Positions 24,531-35,930 of a DNA stretch of 64,000 nucleotides are shown one piece after another. How positions within the stretch are numbered: the stretch's first letter is position 1; each line of letters opens with the position of its first letter. A program made the position numbers and the translations under genes. The DNA is from Aphrophora alni (taxonomy: Eukaryota; Arthropoda; Insecta; Hemiptera; Aphrophoridae), in contig OY740765.1 in assembly GCA_963513935.1 (NCBI GenBank), positions 124,086,897 to 124,150,896 of the forward strand, written 5' to 3'. The notes below the pieces were generated by a model. The model was not told the DNA's origin and did no database searches. It saw only the letters and a list, made by a program, of their open reading frames with translations.

Positions 24531-24732
24531 ACTAACTTATCCAGAAAGCTGGACTACGTCGTAAGACAGTTATTCCCGGTTGACACTTACAAAGCTTACA
24601 TCATTGGACGGTGAAGGAAGAACCAACTGTTGAAGAGATTGGCTAGACATTGAAAACACAACCTTTTCTAATAGAACCAAGCATTTGTTGTAAACAACAT
24701 TCATAACGGTTTCTATGTCTATTTCTCGACAT

Positions 24733-25310
24733 TCATTCATCCTCTGACATATTGTCCCTATGTTTTCCCCACAAAGTCAACGGATCAGCCAGTTGGCAAT
24801 GCACTAACATAACGGTAAATAGTTGACGGATCTTTTGTGGAGAGTCTGAAACAGCAGCTTCTTCCAGAGTTCTGTCCCAGTGAGCATCATCCTCCAACAA
24901 CCCTAAAGCTCTACAGGCAGACGGATATATTGGGTGAACCACTCCTGACACTTTTTTGAGATCATTAAGGCAAGTCGGCCCTCGTACTTCGTGAAGGAGG
25001 AGTCGCAAGTAATAGCATTCGACATTGTTAGGGTGTACAGTGTAGACTCTACCAAACACTTGATCTTTTTTGACTCCTGGATGGCCAGGGACAGGCTTTC
25101 CTTGCCTTCTTCGGCTAAACTTGTTGTTTTCCAGATATAGTAAGCCGGTACTTCACTATACAAAAGACCTCTTGCAAAAGAATCAGTTTTACAAAGATCA
25201 TAGAAAGCCAGGAGTGTAGTTTTAGGGGGTTTCTGTACTTTATCTGTGGCATTATCAGTTGTAAAGTAAACTCTTTGGCCTTTTTCAAGATGAACAGAAA
25301 GATGCATCAC
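24733..25310 (-). pseudogene. Helitron linker between Rep and helicase, broken
   Basis: Two overlapping minus-strand frames together give the conserved linker: MHLSVHLEKGQRVYF, TTLLAFYDLC, AYYIWKTTS, then GRVYTVHPNNVECYYLRLLLH, VRGPTCLNDLKKVSG and LGLLEDDAHWDRTLEEA. These phrases are characteristic of Helitron polyproteins between the tyrosine motif and the helicase. A single frameshift near 25060 separates the halves. Confidence 0.88.
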
Positions 25311-25429
25311 AGGGGGAAATCTCTCATGGGTGGGGAAGCAAAAAATTCTCTAAGCAGCTTCAGAACTGCTAATGTAGTGCCCTGCTTCATACTTGGATAC
25401 CTCATCCCACTAGTTTTCTAATCCGAACA

Positions 25430-26600
25430 CTGCTTGGTCACTGCCTTTATTTACGTACTTGCAAATGTACTTAATGGACTTAACGGAGTTGCACAACTCC
25501 ATGTTATTATGAGCCTTGAAGGTCTAGGACAATACAGGGTTGTAAGGCACCACCTATGATTATCGAAGTTTACACCGTTAATTTCAACCGTGAACCCACC
25601 ATGAGATGGAGATTGCCTCCGATACTGGGGGTAGCCGTCTTCTACAGTCTGAGTATCCTTGGATAAAGGACGTGGATATTGCTTGCTGCACGAACCATTA
25701 ATCATACAGGGAGAGTTTCCGTTCAGACTTCCACAAGGTCCATGCATCATCGTGGACTTCACAATGTCGTGAAGGAGAGGGTCAAGTTCAGGATCAGGAA
25801 TCTCCGCGCTCATGACTGTCGATGTTAGCCGGCATGATTCTGTCTTGTAGCCACAGAAGTATATGGACGTGAGGCAGGCCCCGTTTCTGCCACTCTACGG
25901 TGTACATGTAACACCTACTTGGACCAAAAATGGAACCTTTAGTAAGATGGACGATTTTTAAAACTTTCAGATGAAACACACGAGCTAAAAAGTCATGTCT
26001 ATCTTGGGGTTTCTGTCCATCACTTAAGGAATTTTCTATTTCCGTCCATTTAGGGTTACATGTGAACATAATGAACAAATCAGGACGACCATAGTGGCGG
26101 ACATATGTCATGGCGTCCTGAGTCCTCTCATGCATATAGCTGGGCCCACCTGTGTGAAACTGGTAGGTAACACGACCATCTTGCCAATCTCTGAAACTTG
26201 ACCATCTCCTTTACACATTGCATCTTTAAGATGTACATAGTTGTCTGTTCTCAGTTTACTCTGGTTCTGTCTCAAGAAGTTGAGCCTCTCTGTTTATATC
26301 TTGGCGTACATATCAACCAGAAACTGAATGAGAAGACTATGATACATAAGGATGTAGTTTTCTTGACCTTGTCTTTCCATGATTCTATGAGAGTAGAAGT
26401 CCGAAGCAGAAACTGTTTTTTTAAGTGGTGCTTTTGAAACTGGGTCACATTGGGGGATGTTGATAAAATAGCCATCTTCTCCAATAGCTGTTCAACAGGA
26501 GGAATAAGGACTTTACCGTTACTGCAACACAGCCCGGCGCTTTCTTCTTTCCATTTCTTTGCATTACACCACTTGCAGTCAATGGGCTGCCCAATAGAAA
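25430..26600 (-). pseudogene. Helitron Rep (HUH nuclease) domain with upstream zinc finger, broken
   Basis: Minus-strand frames supply a Cys-rich segment (CKWCNAKKW and AGLCCSNGKV, about 26595-26520), then HERTQDAMTYVRHYG, IMFTCNPKWTEI, VEWQKRGLPHVHILLWL (HUH motif, about 25880), NGSCSKQYPRPL, DGYPQYRR and, near 25480-25430, the tyrosine motif YICKYVNKGSD with both Tyr residues. The Rep domain nicks and joins single-stranded ends in rolling-circle transposition. Several frame changes and stops (for example after FGLEN near 25415) break it. Confidence 0.88.
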
Positions 26601-26689
26601 GAACTTTGTCATTGCAGTAGTCTGTAGTATTTGAAACCTGATAAGCCTTCGTTTTCCAGAGAATCAGAGGTCTCTTTGCATTATATCTT

Positions 26690-26960
26690 CGAACAGCTTC
26701 TTGATTGACTTTGGGGTTTTTATCTGCATATCTGGAAACAGAAGTTCGGTTTACATCAGGATTTTCCTTGTTGTTTCTTTTGGCTGATTCTCTGTTAACT
26801 TCTGGGTGATTTTCACTGTATTTTTAACAGCCTCTCTATGAATATCAGGATTTCTATTAGCATATTTCTTAACAGCCTCCCTATTAACGTCAGGATATTT
26901 TTGGAGTACCTCTTAACTGCCTCCCTATTGACTTCAGGGTTTTTATCTGTGTACTTCTTG
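26690..26960 (-). repeat. Coding 45-bp tandem repeats in the Helitron N-terminal region
   Basis: About six units of a 15-residue motif of the form NPEVNREAVKRYS (variants NPDV, NPDI, HPEV), encoded on the minus strand between the OTU region and the zinc finger. Similar NP-rich repeats occur in other Helitron proteins. Frameshifts interrupt the run. Confidence 0.75.
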
Positions 26961-26969
26961 ACAGTTTCT

Positions 26970-27663
26970 TTAGGTTTTTGTCTTTTGATTCTGTCGTTTA
27001 CCCTCGAGCGGCGTTTTTTCCTCCTTTTTTTATCATTTGTTGGAGAAACAGTTGAACTGTTGTCTGAGGAAGAGTTAAACTCTGGAAGGAAGGAAGGGTC
27101 ATCAACTGTTTGAGATGGCTCAACAGGAATGCTCGAGTCAACTGAACTACATGGAGGGAGGTCAACAACATTTGAAGGAGGAAAAGGAACGCTTAGAGGA
27201 GTGAGAGGCTCGAAGTGTGCACTCATCATTGGGCCAGTAGATTTTAGGAGAAATATGGGCATTTCCTCTAAGTACTCATCAGGCTGCAAAATCACGTTGC
27301 CATTTCTATAAACCACCACATGGTAAGGGTATATCTCAGTGGCAGCGTGAATTTCGCAGGGCGTGGCGTAAGTGGTACGGAGGGACATATGAGCATAGTA
27401 TTCGGTAGCAGTTCTGTAGACATTACCACACGGCATCATGCTGTACAATCATGTGAAATCGTTGCCAGTTGTTGCAAACGTACTGTACGACACTGGCCCG
27501 CACCTGAGGCACGCGAGACAGTGCCATACAGGAGGTAGCTAAATGAGTAGAAAAAGCATGAACCATCTGGCTCCACATGAACATCTCTGTGAGGCACCAT
27601 AACACTGCCTACCTGAATGAGCTCCATATTATTGTACCAATAAGGAAATGGAAGGTGTTGCAA
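26970..27663 (-). pseudogene. OTU-like cysteine protease domain of the Helitron, broken
   Basis: From 27663: a short lead, then HVEPDGSCFFYSFSYLLYGT, where DGSC carries the OTU catalytic Cys; a frameshift; VRASVVQYVCNNW; YRTATEYYAHMS; CEIHAATEIYPYHVVVYRNG; and SAHFEPL, which supplies the catalytic His in the usual place. A basic tail (KKRRKKRRSR) follows. OTU domains are deubiquitinase-like proteases carried by many Helitron/Helentron lineages, function in transposition unknown. At least two frameshifts (about 27600-27430) prevent expression as one protein. Confidence 0.82.
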
Positions 27664-27669
27664 TTTATT

Positions 27670-29150
27670 GAAAACAAATCTAAAAATAACTGAGTTAACA
27701 CGAAGGTTTTATTTCCTTGAATGAAAAAGTGTCTGAAATGTATAAAATTGAACGACAAACAAAGTTGAACTTAATTCTCAGTTAAAGACAAGAAAACTAA
27801 AAACTGAACGACAATAACTATATTTGAACGGAGGTGGGATTTACAAAAGAAAGCAATAAGGTAACAGAACGTTTCACAACCTGTAAAAACTTTTCATACA
27901 AATAAACTGAAAACAAAACTTTATCTTTTAAAAATTAAATAAAAGTTGACGAATGAAGGAAAAACAAACAACAGTGGTAGTGAAAAAAATAAAATGAGGT
28001 TTAGGAAGCTGTTGAAATAATGAAACTTGGACAAAATGTCTGTTGGAAAATGCTGCAGGTGACTGAAGTAAATACAAATGAAACAGAAGTAAAATTCTTC
28101 TTGTGAAATAATGAACCTCCTGAATTAGAACAACTGAAAAAAAAACTATTGGAGATATGGTGAAGAAATGCAATGAACAGTCAAAAGGAAATAAGATATG
28201 GTAGTGATGAAAAACGATGTTCTGATATTGACATAATGCAAGCAAGAGAAATCAGGATGCCGTAAATGTACAATAGAAGTGACTGGACTGAACTGAATTG
28301 TGCTCTACTGGCCGCTTATCAGCTAATTATCCACTCCGCTCCCGTCCTCCACCTCCGCCTCCCTCCCTCCTACTCCACTCCTCACTCTCCTTCACTACTA
28401 ACGTTTAAAGTCATACTTTGACCTGTCTAAGTCAAGCTAACCATTCAAATTTAACCATTTTGAGTTTGAGATTGTTTAGGCCTAAACAGAAGCCCCTTAA
28501 AAAAGCACCAATAATCGAGTAAACCGATCAGTAGGAAGACTTTGGTCCAGGAGAATAGAATTGCCATCCGCCATCTTGTTTCTTACACTCATTTTAAAAT
28601 TCAATGTTGTTGTTTCCTTAAATCGTCCACTTTTATAGAAGTTCCATACGTGGTGAGCGTCACAAAAAATAATAAAATAATAATACTTATGTACGCAGTT
28701 TCAGCTTTCCAGCACTTTTTATTTCTTAGCTTTAGTGAAAAATGGGATTTTGGCTTTTTTACCTTTTGCCTAAATGCAGCATTTTCTGAAATCCCTTTCT
28801 TATTGCACATCTAGAGCTTATTTAACCATCATTCAGGTTCATACGTTTTGTCGTTCTTGAGAATTTACAATTCAGTCAGTAAGTTTTGGAATTTTTACCC
28901 CCCCCCCCAATCGTAATTTTTTCACAAAACCTTTCTTAGCGATCGCCTAGTCACCAAAGGGAATGTATGTGCCAAATTCCAAGTTTGTAGGCTTCATTGT
29001 TTAGGGGGAAACGTATCGTTTACTTATCGCAGTTTTTTTATGATATCCGCGGTGAAACGCAAATGTTTTTGAAATACTTTCTTATTGCACATCTAGAGCC
29101 TAAGTGGAACCACCATGCCAAGTTTGAAGTTCATACGTTCTGTCGTTCTT
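27670..29150 (-). other. Helitron 5' non-coding region
   Basis: Between the OTU frame and the 5' terminus. It contains a pyrimidine-rich tract (28330-28400, plus strand) and a diverged direct repeat: gcacatctagagc plus ttcatacgtt.tgtcgttcttga at 28804-28860 and again at 29088-29153, separated by about 285 bp. No coding sequence was recognised. Confidence 0.6.
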
Positions 29151-29277
29151 GATAAATAGCGATCAGTGAGTGAGTCAGTGGTATTTGACTTTTATATATA
29201 TAGATTTGAAACTTATTGCTTTGCTCTGTACACATAATTAATTACAGTGTACATGTCAATAGTTATATATATATATA

Positions 29278-31524
29278 TTACAACGGACACAACCCGTTGT
29301 AGGTCCTGGATTTTGAATTTGTAATTAATTTTATAAATTTGAATATTCCGGACTTGCCGTGGGCTAAAGCCGCATGTAGGTCACGAAAATCATGTTGACG
29401 CGGGAGAGTAGTTATCTGGCTAAGTTAAACTCTTGGACCCTGCCTGTTCGAAAAGGAATAAGGACTTGTAAAAAATACTTAAAAATTAATACGGGAAGCC
29501 AAAATCCAGAAATTAAATAAAAACAAATATCTTCAGGAAATGCATTACGCTAACCGCGGGTGTATTAACTGCAAGATTAGATAATATAAAGTCACAAAGT
29601 TACGTAAAATACAGACTATTAAAGTATGAGGAGAAATTCAAAATTCCTCTAAATTGAAAAAGAAAAGGTTTTTCAGGCTTTTCATAAGAAGGCCTAAAAT
29701 AAAGGTGAAATAAGTTTTTACGAAATTTCGTTAAATAAAAAAGTTAATGTTAATCCACTAAGTTCAAATGATAAAAAAGTATATAAAAAAGAAAGTTTTT
29801 TAAATTCTAACCAAAACAAATTTTAGTAATGATAAACAAAATTTATAATTAAAATGAAAAACTTGAAATTTTATTAAAGGAAAAAGGTGACAGAATTCGC
29901 ACCTTTATAGCAAGATAAAAAGTTAAACTTAAACTTTTATTAACTCAAAACGCTAAATAGTATGTTGATAACGTAGTTATGTAAAAATAATCCAGTATTT
30001 AAAATATGTTTCGGGAGTAAAGGAAAGCCCAAGTTTGTAGAAAATCGTTTAACTCCCTAACCCTACAGCAAGACAACCACAAGCAGAAAAAAAGAGAAAA
30101 TCCGGCTAGTTAACACAAACCAAAAGGACATAAAGAAGTGAAAACAAAAAACCGGGAAAAACAAAAAACAAAGACTTTTCCGGGAGAAATCGCCGCGGAA
30201 AAACGGGCGAGGGTCGTGTACGCGAACCAAGAATCGTACGAACATCACTCGAGTTCGTGTGTAAAGAAGACAACGAGCTGAATTCAAAAATGTCACTCTC
30301 AATAAAATAGGGAAAACCCTGGAGGAGGTACAAAGGAAAAGGATTTTCAATAGCCAAAACTGCACGGAGAGAGATAAGAGTTGTACGGTAGAAGGGGCTG
30401 GCTGAAGATGAGTCTATATAAACGATTGCTCGGGGAAACTCGAGAGCCTTGATATTTCTGCGATGTAAGTGAACACATCGAGCCTTGATCTCGTTTTTTA
30501 TAAATTACCATAGTATGCAAAAAGCTAAGTATTTTCTTAGTTAACCTAATAATTTGTATAACAAGTGTGAACATACGTCATTGCGATATTAATTTGGAAT
30601 GCAGCAATAGACACAACTATAATCTACAAGAACGTCAGTGGCAACTTAGTCATTACAAAGTTGGCCTAACTTGGATTATTCTGGAGAAGTAACATAACCT
30701 ACATAGCAGCTGATACATGGAGTGATTCGTATAGCTTCCGGATAGGACTCCAGGACATCACCAGGCGACCACTTGGACATGCAACTTTAACGTCGAGAGA
30801 ATAGCCGAACCGGGACTTCAGACACGACATCACCACAACCATCTTTAAAAATTCATCCAACATTCTTCCAGACAACCCTACAGGGATCAACCTTCATCAA
30901 CGAGACAACTTAACCAGCACGCAGAGCATCTGTAGCCTGCCATCGCTAAACAACGCTCGCGGACTTCATATCAAACGTCGCGACGCCTGGACAGTTGTGA
31001 AAAGGTCGGTAGAAACGTAAATACGTTAGTCCCTGATTAAATTTGCCTGAAATAAATTCAAATAAATTTATTTTAAAATACTGGGTTACTTAGGATGTTA
31101 GATTAGATAAAATATTTGTATTATTAATTAAAAATTAAATTCATTAAATCGTAAATTCGAATTAAATCTTTTATTAAAATATTAATTAAATCAAACTGGG
31201 TATAAAATATTAGAATAAATTATAGTTAGGTAAATAATTGGTTCTGCCTTGTAGTTTAAGAAATTATTATTAAATTGAAAGGAAAGTTATTATTTTGTAT
31301 TTGTTGGAGAAAGTAAAATCCAAAAAGTTTTATTTTATGTTTGAAATAAAAAAATAAAAAAGAATTATTAAAATTTTATTTGCTTTATAAAAAATTTATT
31401 ATTTACAAAAAACACCTAGTATTCAAATATCCCAATAGTTTATGAGTTATAGATTAAGAATTGATACAGTGAAATTTCATAAAATATTTGCAAGCACAAA
31501 TAAACAATTTACAAGGTTAGTTTC
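29278..31524 (+). repeat. Long LTR copy A (Gypsy-like family)
   Basis: Almost 2.25 kb that matches the reverse complement of 49970-52254 nearly base for base. It begins TTACAACGGACACAACC with a small ACAACGG/CCGTTGT hairpin and carries a TATA box in gtctatataaacg (about 30412-30424), followed by a likely start region. It has no ORF. The homology stops at ...TTTCAGTGTACT (31524). Copy B extends about 250 bp further to a primer-binding-site-like sequence, so copy A is a 3'-truncated LTR. Orientation is set by the TATA box. Confidence 0.75.
30412..30424 (+). promoter_or_regulatory. TATA box of long LTR copy A
   Basis: tctatataaacga in GC-richer context; the same site occurs in copy B on the minus strand near 51110-51122. 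Transcription would start about 30 bp downstream. Confidence 0.5.
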
Positions 31525-32339
31525 AGTGTACTAACTAACAAGTAATGTTATGTGATGCTGTTGAGAATCTTAGTATGTGTTTATTTACATACATATTTAA
31601 ATTACTTCTAAGCTTTCACACAACTTATTTAGTAGTACACTCTTCATAATGATTATTTAGAGAACCATCCATTCATAAGTTCTTAAATACTACACTCTCT
31701 TTATAGTTTTTTTTAATGATTTTGTGTGTGTAAGTTTAAGAATTAATTTGTTATTGATAGATAGTTTGTCATTATTATTTTGTGTTAATAAAAACAAAAA
31801 AAGGGAAACTTTGTTGACAAATCGGCCTTGTTTTTAGTTTGTAGGCTACTAAAATGTTTGCTCCGATATAACGTGTAAAAATTGCCTATTTTCATAGATT
31901 TTAGTTTTGATAAATTATTGAATATTTTATATTGAATTTTGATTATATGTATAAGTTTGTTGGTGGTTAATTGTGATAGTTATAATGTTTTGATGAATAT
32001 TAATTTGTGATTGTGATTAGTTTTAAGTAAAACATATATAGTTGTATTGCAGTTATGAATTGTTACTGACTGTTGTTTATTTATACTTAACTGTTTTAAA
32101 CTGCACATGTATTGTCATAACACATTAATAAATAACATGCATCAGGGTTTTCTCAACTCAAGTCTGTAAGGATTAGGTCATAGAATGCTGACAATTCATT
32201 GTTGTGGTTTATTTTGCTTCTTACTTCTTGCGTCATAAGTCTTTTCAGGATTATAATTCACAATATATTTGACATAAATTTTTATTTTTATTTCGGTGAA
32301 CTAAGTTTATTTGTAGTGTTGTCCGTAGATATTATTATC
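31525..32339. other. Non-coding interval
   Basis: T-rich sequence without recognised genes. Part of it may be the 5' non-coding portion of the hAT remnant that follows. Confidence 0.35.
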
Positions 32340-33620
32340 ATGAATGATTGCAACGGTAAGAAACGAAAGAGTTTGTTTAATAACGATTTGCAAAATGAGT
32401 ATCCATTCTTAAAAAACGTGATCATGTTGCATTTTGCACTTAGTGTTTCAGCGAAATTAATATTGCTCATGGAGGTCTCACTGACATCAAATTGCATTTA
32501 AAGAGCAAAAACATATGACTAGAGTTAATGCAGTAGCAATGTCAACTTTAACGAGTAAGTTTATTACTAAGGATATATCTGTAAAAAATGAGGTTGTAGC
32601 GAAGGAAGCAGTTGTTGCTTTCCAATCAGTTAAGTACAATCATAGTTTTAAATATTTGAATTGTACTTCTACACTTATTTGTGCATTGTTTGAACTTAAA
32701 TGGCTATTCTTTCGCAAGGACAAAAAGTCAAGCCATCATAAAATGTGTTTTATCGCCACACTTTCAGGAATTAACTGATACTTCCAGTTTCGCTGTGATG
32801 GTTGACAATTCAAACTACTGTACGGAAAAATTAGTAGCAATCATTGTGAGATATTTCCATGTAATTACTGGTATTAATGTTAAAGTTTTAGAACTTAATT
32901 TGTTCCAGGCAAGACAAGTGATCTGTTGAATGAACATGTGTACTCGGTTTTAAGCCCCCATAGTCTTACTAATAAACTAGTGTTAGATTGTCTGCAGACA
33001 ACACTAATACGAATTTTGGTGGTGCGAAAGAAGGGGCTGAAAATAATCTGTTACACAAATTATCAGTGTAAACCGAAAAGTCCCTGGTTAAAATCAGTTG
33101 AGTGGCACATGTTTTCAATGACTGTATTAACCATGCCGAAGACATCCTTCCAGTTGATGCTGAGGTGGTTATAGTGAAATTGTTTAATTTTTTTCATATC
33201 TACACAGTAGCAGAGATGAAGGACTTTTGCAAGTTCATGAGCACAAGTACAAGAATATGTTGTCTTATTCAAACACGAGATGGCTGAGACTTATATCTGC
33301 TCTGGAGAGGGTTCTAAAAATGATGGAACCACTTAAACACTACTATGCTGCAAAATCAAATCATCCGATTGTTTTGAAAACTTTTTGAAGAACTAAATGG
33401 TTAAATTTGGTTTTGGTTCCTGCACAATGTTTCAATGAAGCTGTAAAGAAGATGGAAGGTGTTAAATTAACAGCAACTGAGGCGGCTCGTGAGTATTTGA
33501 ATTTATATAGGAATCTGGTTGAAAGAAAACCATACTGAAGAGCTTCACAAGAGGAACCTTTATACTGGATATGAATGTAACATAGATTCCTTGAAAGACA
33601 CTGCATGTTTATGATCCACA
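32340..33620 (+). pseudogene. hAT-type transposase-like gene, broken
   Basis: Plus-strand frames stitched across stops give MNDCNGKKRKSLFNND, GGLTDIKLHLKSKKH (end of a BED-like zinc finger, after a stop and frame change), RVNAVAMSTLTSKFITKD, VVAKEAVVAFQSVKYNHSF, ARTKSQAIIKCVLSPHFQEL, FAVMVDNSNYCTEKLV, RYFHVITGINVKVLEL, HSLTNKLV, VAHVFNDCINHAEDILPVD, FNFFHIYTV and ALERVLKMMEPLKHYYAAKS. The flow (BED finger, VDNSN, C..H region, NTRWL-like site near 33270) is that of hAT-derived transposases of the ZBED type. At least six frame changes or stops. No TIR or 8-bp duplication was identified. Confidence 0.75.
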
Positions 33621-35589
33621 AAGTAGAGATCTGTACTTCATATTTAGTGTTTATTCAGTTCACTGTAAAACCAAAAATATTATTTATTTATGACAAAAGA
33701 AATGTTTACATGTTCTCAGTCCCCTTTTCAGATATTGATTTTGAAAATTTTAAACTTCAATGCAACAAATGTTAACTTCCGTTTCTTGACTTATCTTAGT
33801 TAGCTTCATGGTTTTAGAAAATCATAAAATTTATTTTCGTTATACCATCCATTTATCACATTTATTATTTCATAGTCTTTAGTGTTTCGTTCTCTATGAG
33901 GAAGATCACTGTGTTAGAAAATCGTTAAAACAAATGAATTATAAAACTATTTCTACCCCACAATTATTACAGCTGCTTCGTATCCTATTCAATACTAATG
34001 GTAAATAAAAGGGATTGTTTACTAAACTGTTAACATCCAAATAATTGCATTTGATACAAAACATCTTCCCACAAACCTTTAATGAAATTTATGCAAGTCT
34101 GTGCAATTAAATAATCGTAAATTACAATTTTTTTATTTAATTCAACAAAAACTTATTGTTTGATAAACTTGAGAATGTAAAACGTATAATACAGACAATA
34201 TTCAAGAGAGGGCAATAAAACTCTAATTTTCCCCACATGGGGCTTACCTTACAGAATTTGTATTTATTTTGCACAAAATATTACTACATAATCTTTGTCT
34301 TTATTACTGAAATGTAAATCATAATCAAAGAAATAAGAATATTTCAATTAGAAAATATGTGTATTTATTAATTTGCAATACATATTGAAGTACAAAGTGC
34401 ACATATGCCTGTTTATTATTTAAATACATAACAATACATTGTCTTTAATGTAATAAAAAGTATTTGTTCAATTTAATTACAAATAATTATGTTTTACATT
34501 TTGTAACAAGAGTCATTTTGTTCAAGTATTTTTATGTTTTTTGGAGATGGAGTCGCCAACTTCTTCATAGTTTTGTGTGTGTGTGTGTGTGTTTTTTTTT
34601 TTTTTTGTAAAGTTAGCTTGAGGGACCTTAATAGAAACATTAAACATTCAAATTTCTTATTTGCTTAGAATATTCAAATTATAAATTATTTCTAATAAAT
34701 TTTCATTTTTCTTTTTAAACTGAAGAGTGAAAATACTTTTTATTAACTTTAGTGGTACAATGTTTCGCTCAGGTGAAATTTCTAGAATTGTAGGATTTTG
34801 TCGGTCCCCTGACCCCTGGCTTCTAGTAGTGAATGGTCTTATTGTAGACATGTTTTAAATTTCAAACTTTAAATTTAATTTTTGTTTAAATTCGATATAC
34901 TACTTTGTTTAATTTAAAATGATGATAGAAGGTTTGGTTTTCACGACTGCAACAAAAACAAAAACAAATTTAACATTGTTATTTCTTTATTTTATCAAAC
35001 ATTTATTATTTTTTAAACATTTATATATTCCGCAGCCAAGAGCTATTTACATTTTAGTTTTGACAATAATATTAAAATACAATGATATGAATACATTAAA
35101 TATTAAACATTATAAAATATTTTGTCATTCCATGAATTACTGGGTGGAATGCAAACTATTACCCTTTAAATATTTCCTTTTTAAAAGATTGCTATTGATT
35201 CAGCAATTTATGCAAATCTATGTTTTGGAATGCTTAGGTTTTGTGTTTTCCTTGTATTGTATCTAACTATGGTTTGTTTCAATATGAAACTTCGAATACA
35301 TTATAACACTCAAAATATAAATTAAAGGAATAGTTCATATCCAGTTTAAAGAGAGGACACCATGAATCTTTGGACTTCTTACTAACTATAGTATGAACTG
35401 TATTTAATAAATTTTCAATATAGTCCTTTTGTTGTATTAACCCATATTACATCACCACCACATACATTTTTTGGAATTGTTTTTGTTTTGGATTTTGCAT
35501 GGAAGGCCAGGATTCCAGCCCTGGTTTCGCCCTCTCAGCTACGAAGATTATTGTACACCCTCATTCACAGATCTTTCCTTTTTAATCCA
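33621..35589. other. AT-rich non-coding sequence
   Basis: No supported gene. It includes a short (GT)n plus poly-T tract at about 34575-34606. A plus-strand frame at 34919-35266 (115 codons) is rich in Leu/Ile/Phe/Lys/Tyr as expected of AT-rich chance ORFs. Confidence 0.4.
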
Positions 35590-35599
35590 ATTTCAGTTT

Positions 35600-35930
35600 T
35601 TGTAAAACCATGAGATACATTGGATAATGTTGATTGTCTGAAGTTGTGTTGAAGTACAGGTCTAATTGTCCTCCACTTCATGAAGCACCTAAGGACACAA
35701 TCTGTTTCCTACTCAAAGCTGGGCAGTCAGATTTCTGTCCTGAGCTGTCTCCTCGGGTTTACCACATTTCCTACGCAGAAAGTCTGGTACATGAAACCCC
35801 ATTCTGTGTAGATAACTACGGAACATCCAATAACCTATCAACAATCCAATGACTTTCCATAGGTCTGACTTCTTCAGTTTAAGGGCATCCTCTGTATTGA
35901 GTCTTGGAGAACCCTTCAACATCCTTTAAA
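35600..35930 (-). pseudogene. LINE C-terminal fragment (R1/Jockey-like)
   Basis: Minus-strand frame from 35922: KKSDLWKVIGLLIGYWMFRSYLHRMGF, then RRKCGKPEETAQ. The phrase LLTGHxxFRSHLHRMG...CRxCG..EET is the signature following RNase H in R1/Jockey-type LINE ORF2 proteins (HLH...CxxC..ET). The frame then breaks at a stop near 35713. Only the extreme C-terminal piece is present. Confidence 0.7.

Larger units (their letters stand above)
22756..29204 (-). mobile_element. Full-length decayed Helitron with OTU domain
   Basis: On the minus strand the element begins with TC (29204-29203, TCTATATATATAAAAGTC) preceded by A, and ends with CTAG (22759-22756) followed by T. This matches the A^T insertion rule of canonical Helitrons. 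The 3' end has the GTAGCGAAGC...GGG short inverted structure just before CTAG. Between the ends lie, in minus-strand order, an OTU-like protease, a basic repeat region, zinc finger, HUH Rep domain and PIF1-type helicase. All frames are interrupted. Length 6.4 kb suits an autonomous Helitron. Confidence 0.9.

Noticed and set aside
30063..30365. 100-codon ORF inside long LTR copy A, also present inverted at 51169-51471
   Set aside because: Retained in both LTR copies because these are near-identical, but Ser/Phe-rich without domain and located in an LTR leader; conservation reflects recent duplication only.
31690..31800. Possible tRNA or snRNA in T-rich sequence
   Set aside because: No cloverleaf or A/B box arrangement could be drawn.
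33880..33930. Possible hammerhead core (gtttcg...) on the minus strand
   Set aside because: GAAAC is present but there is no CUGANGA or paired stem II at the right spacing.
34919..35266. 115-codon ORF
   Set aside because: Composition is dominated by AT-rich codons; no domain, splice or promoter context.
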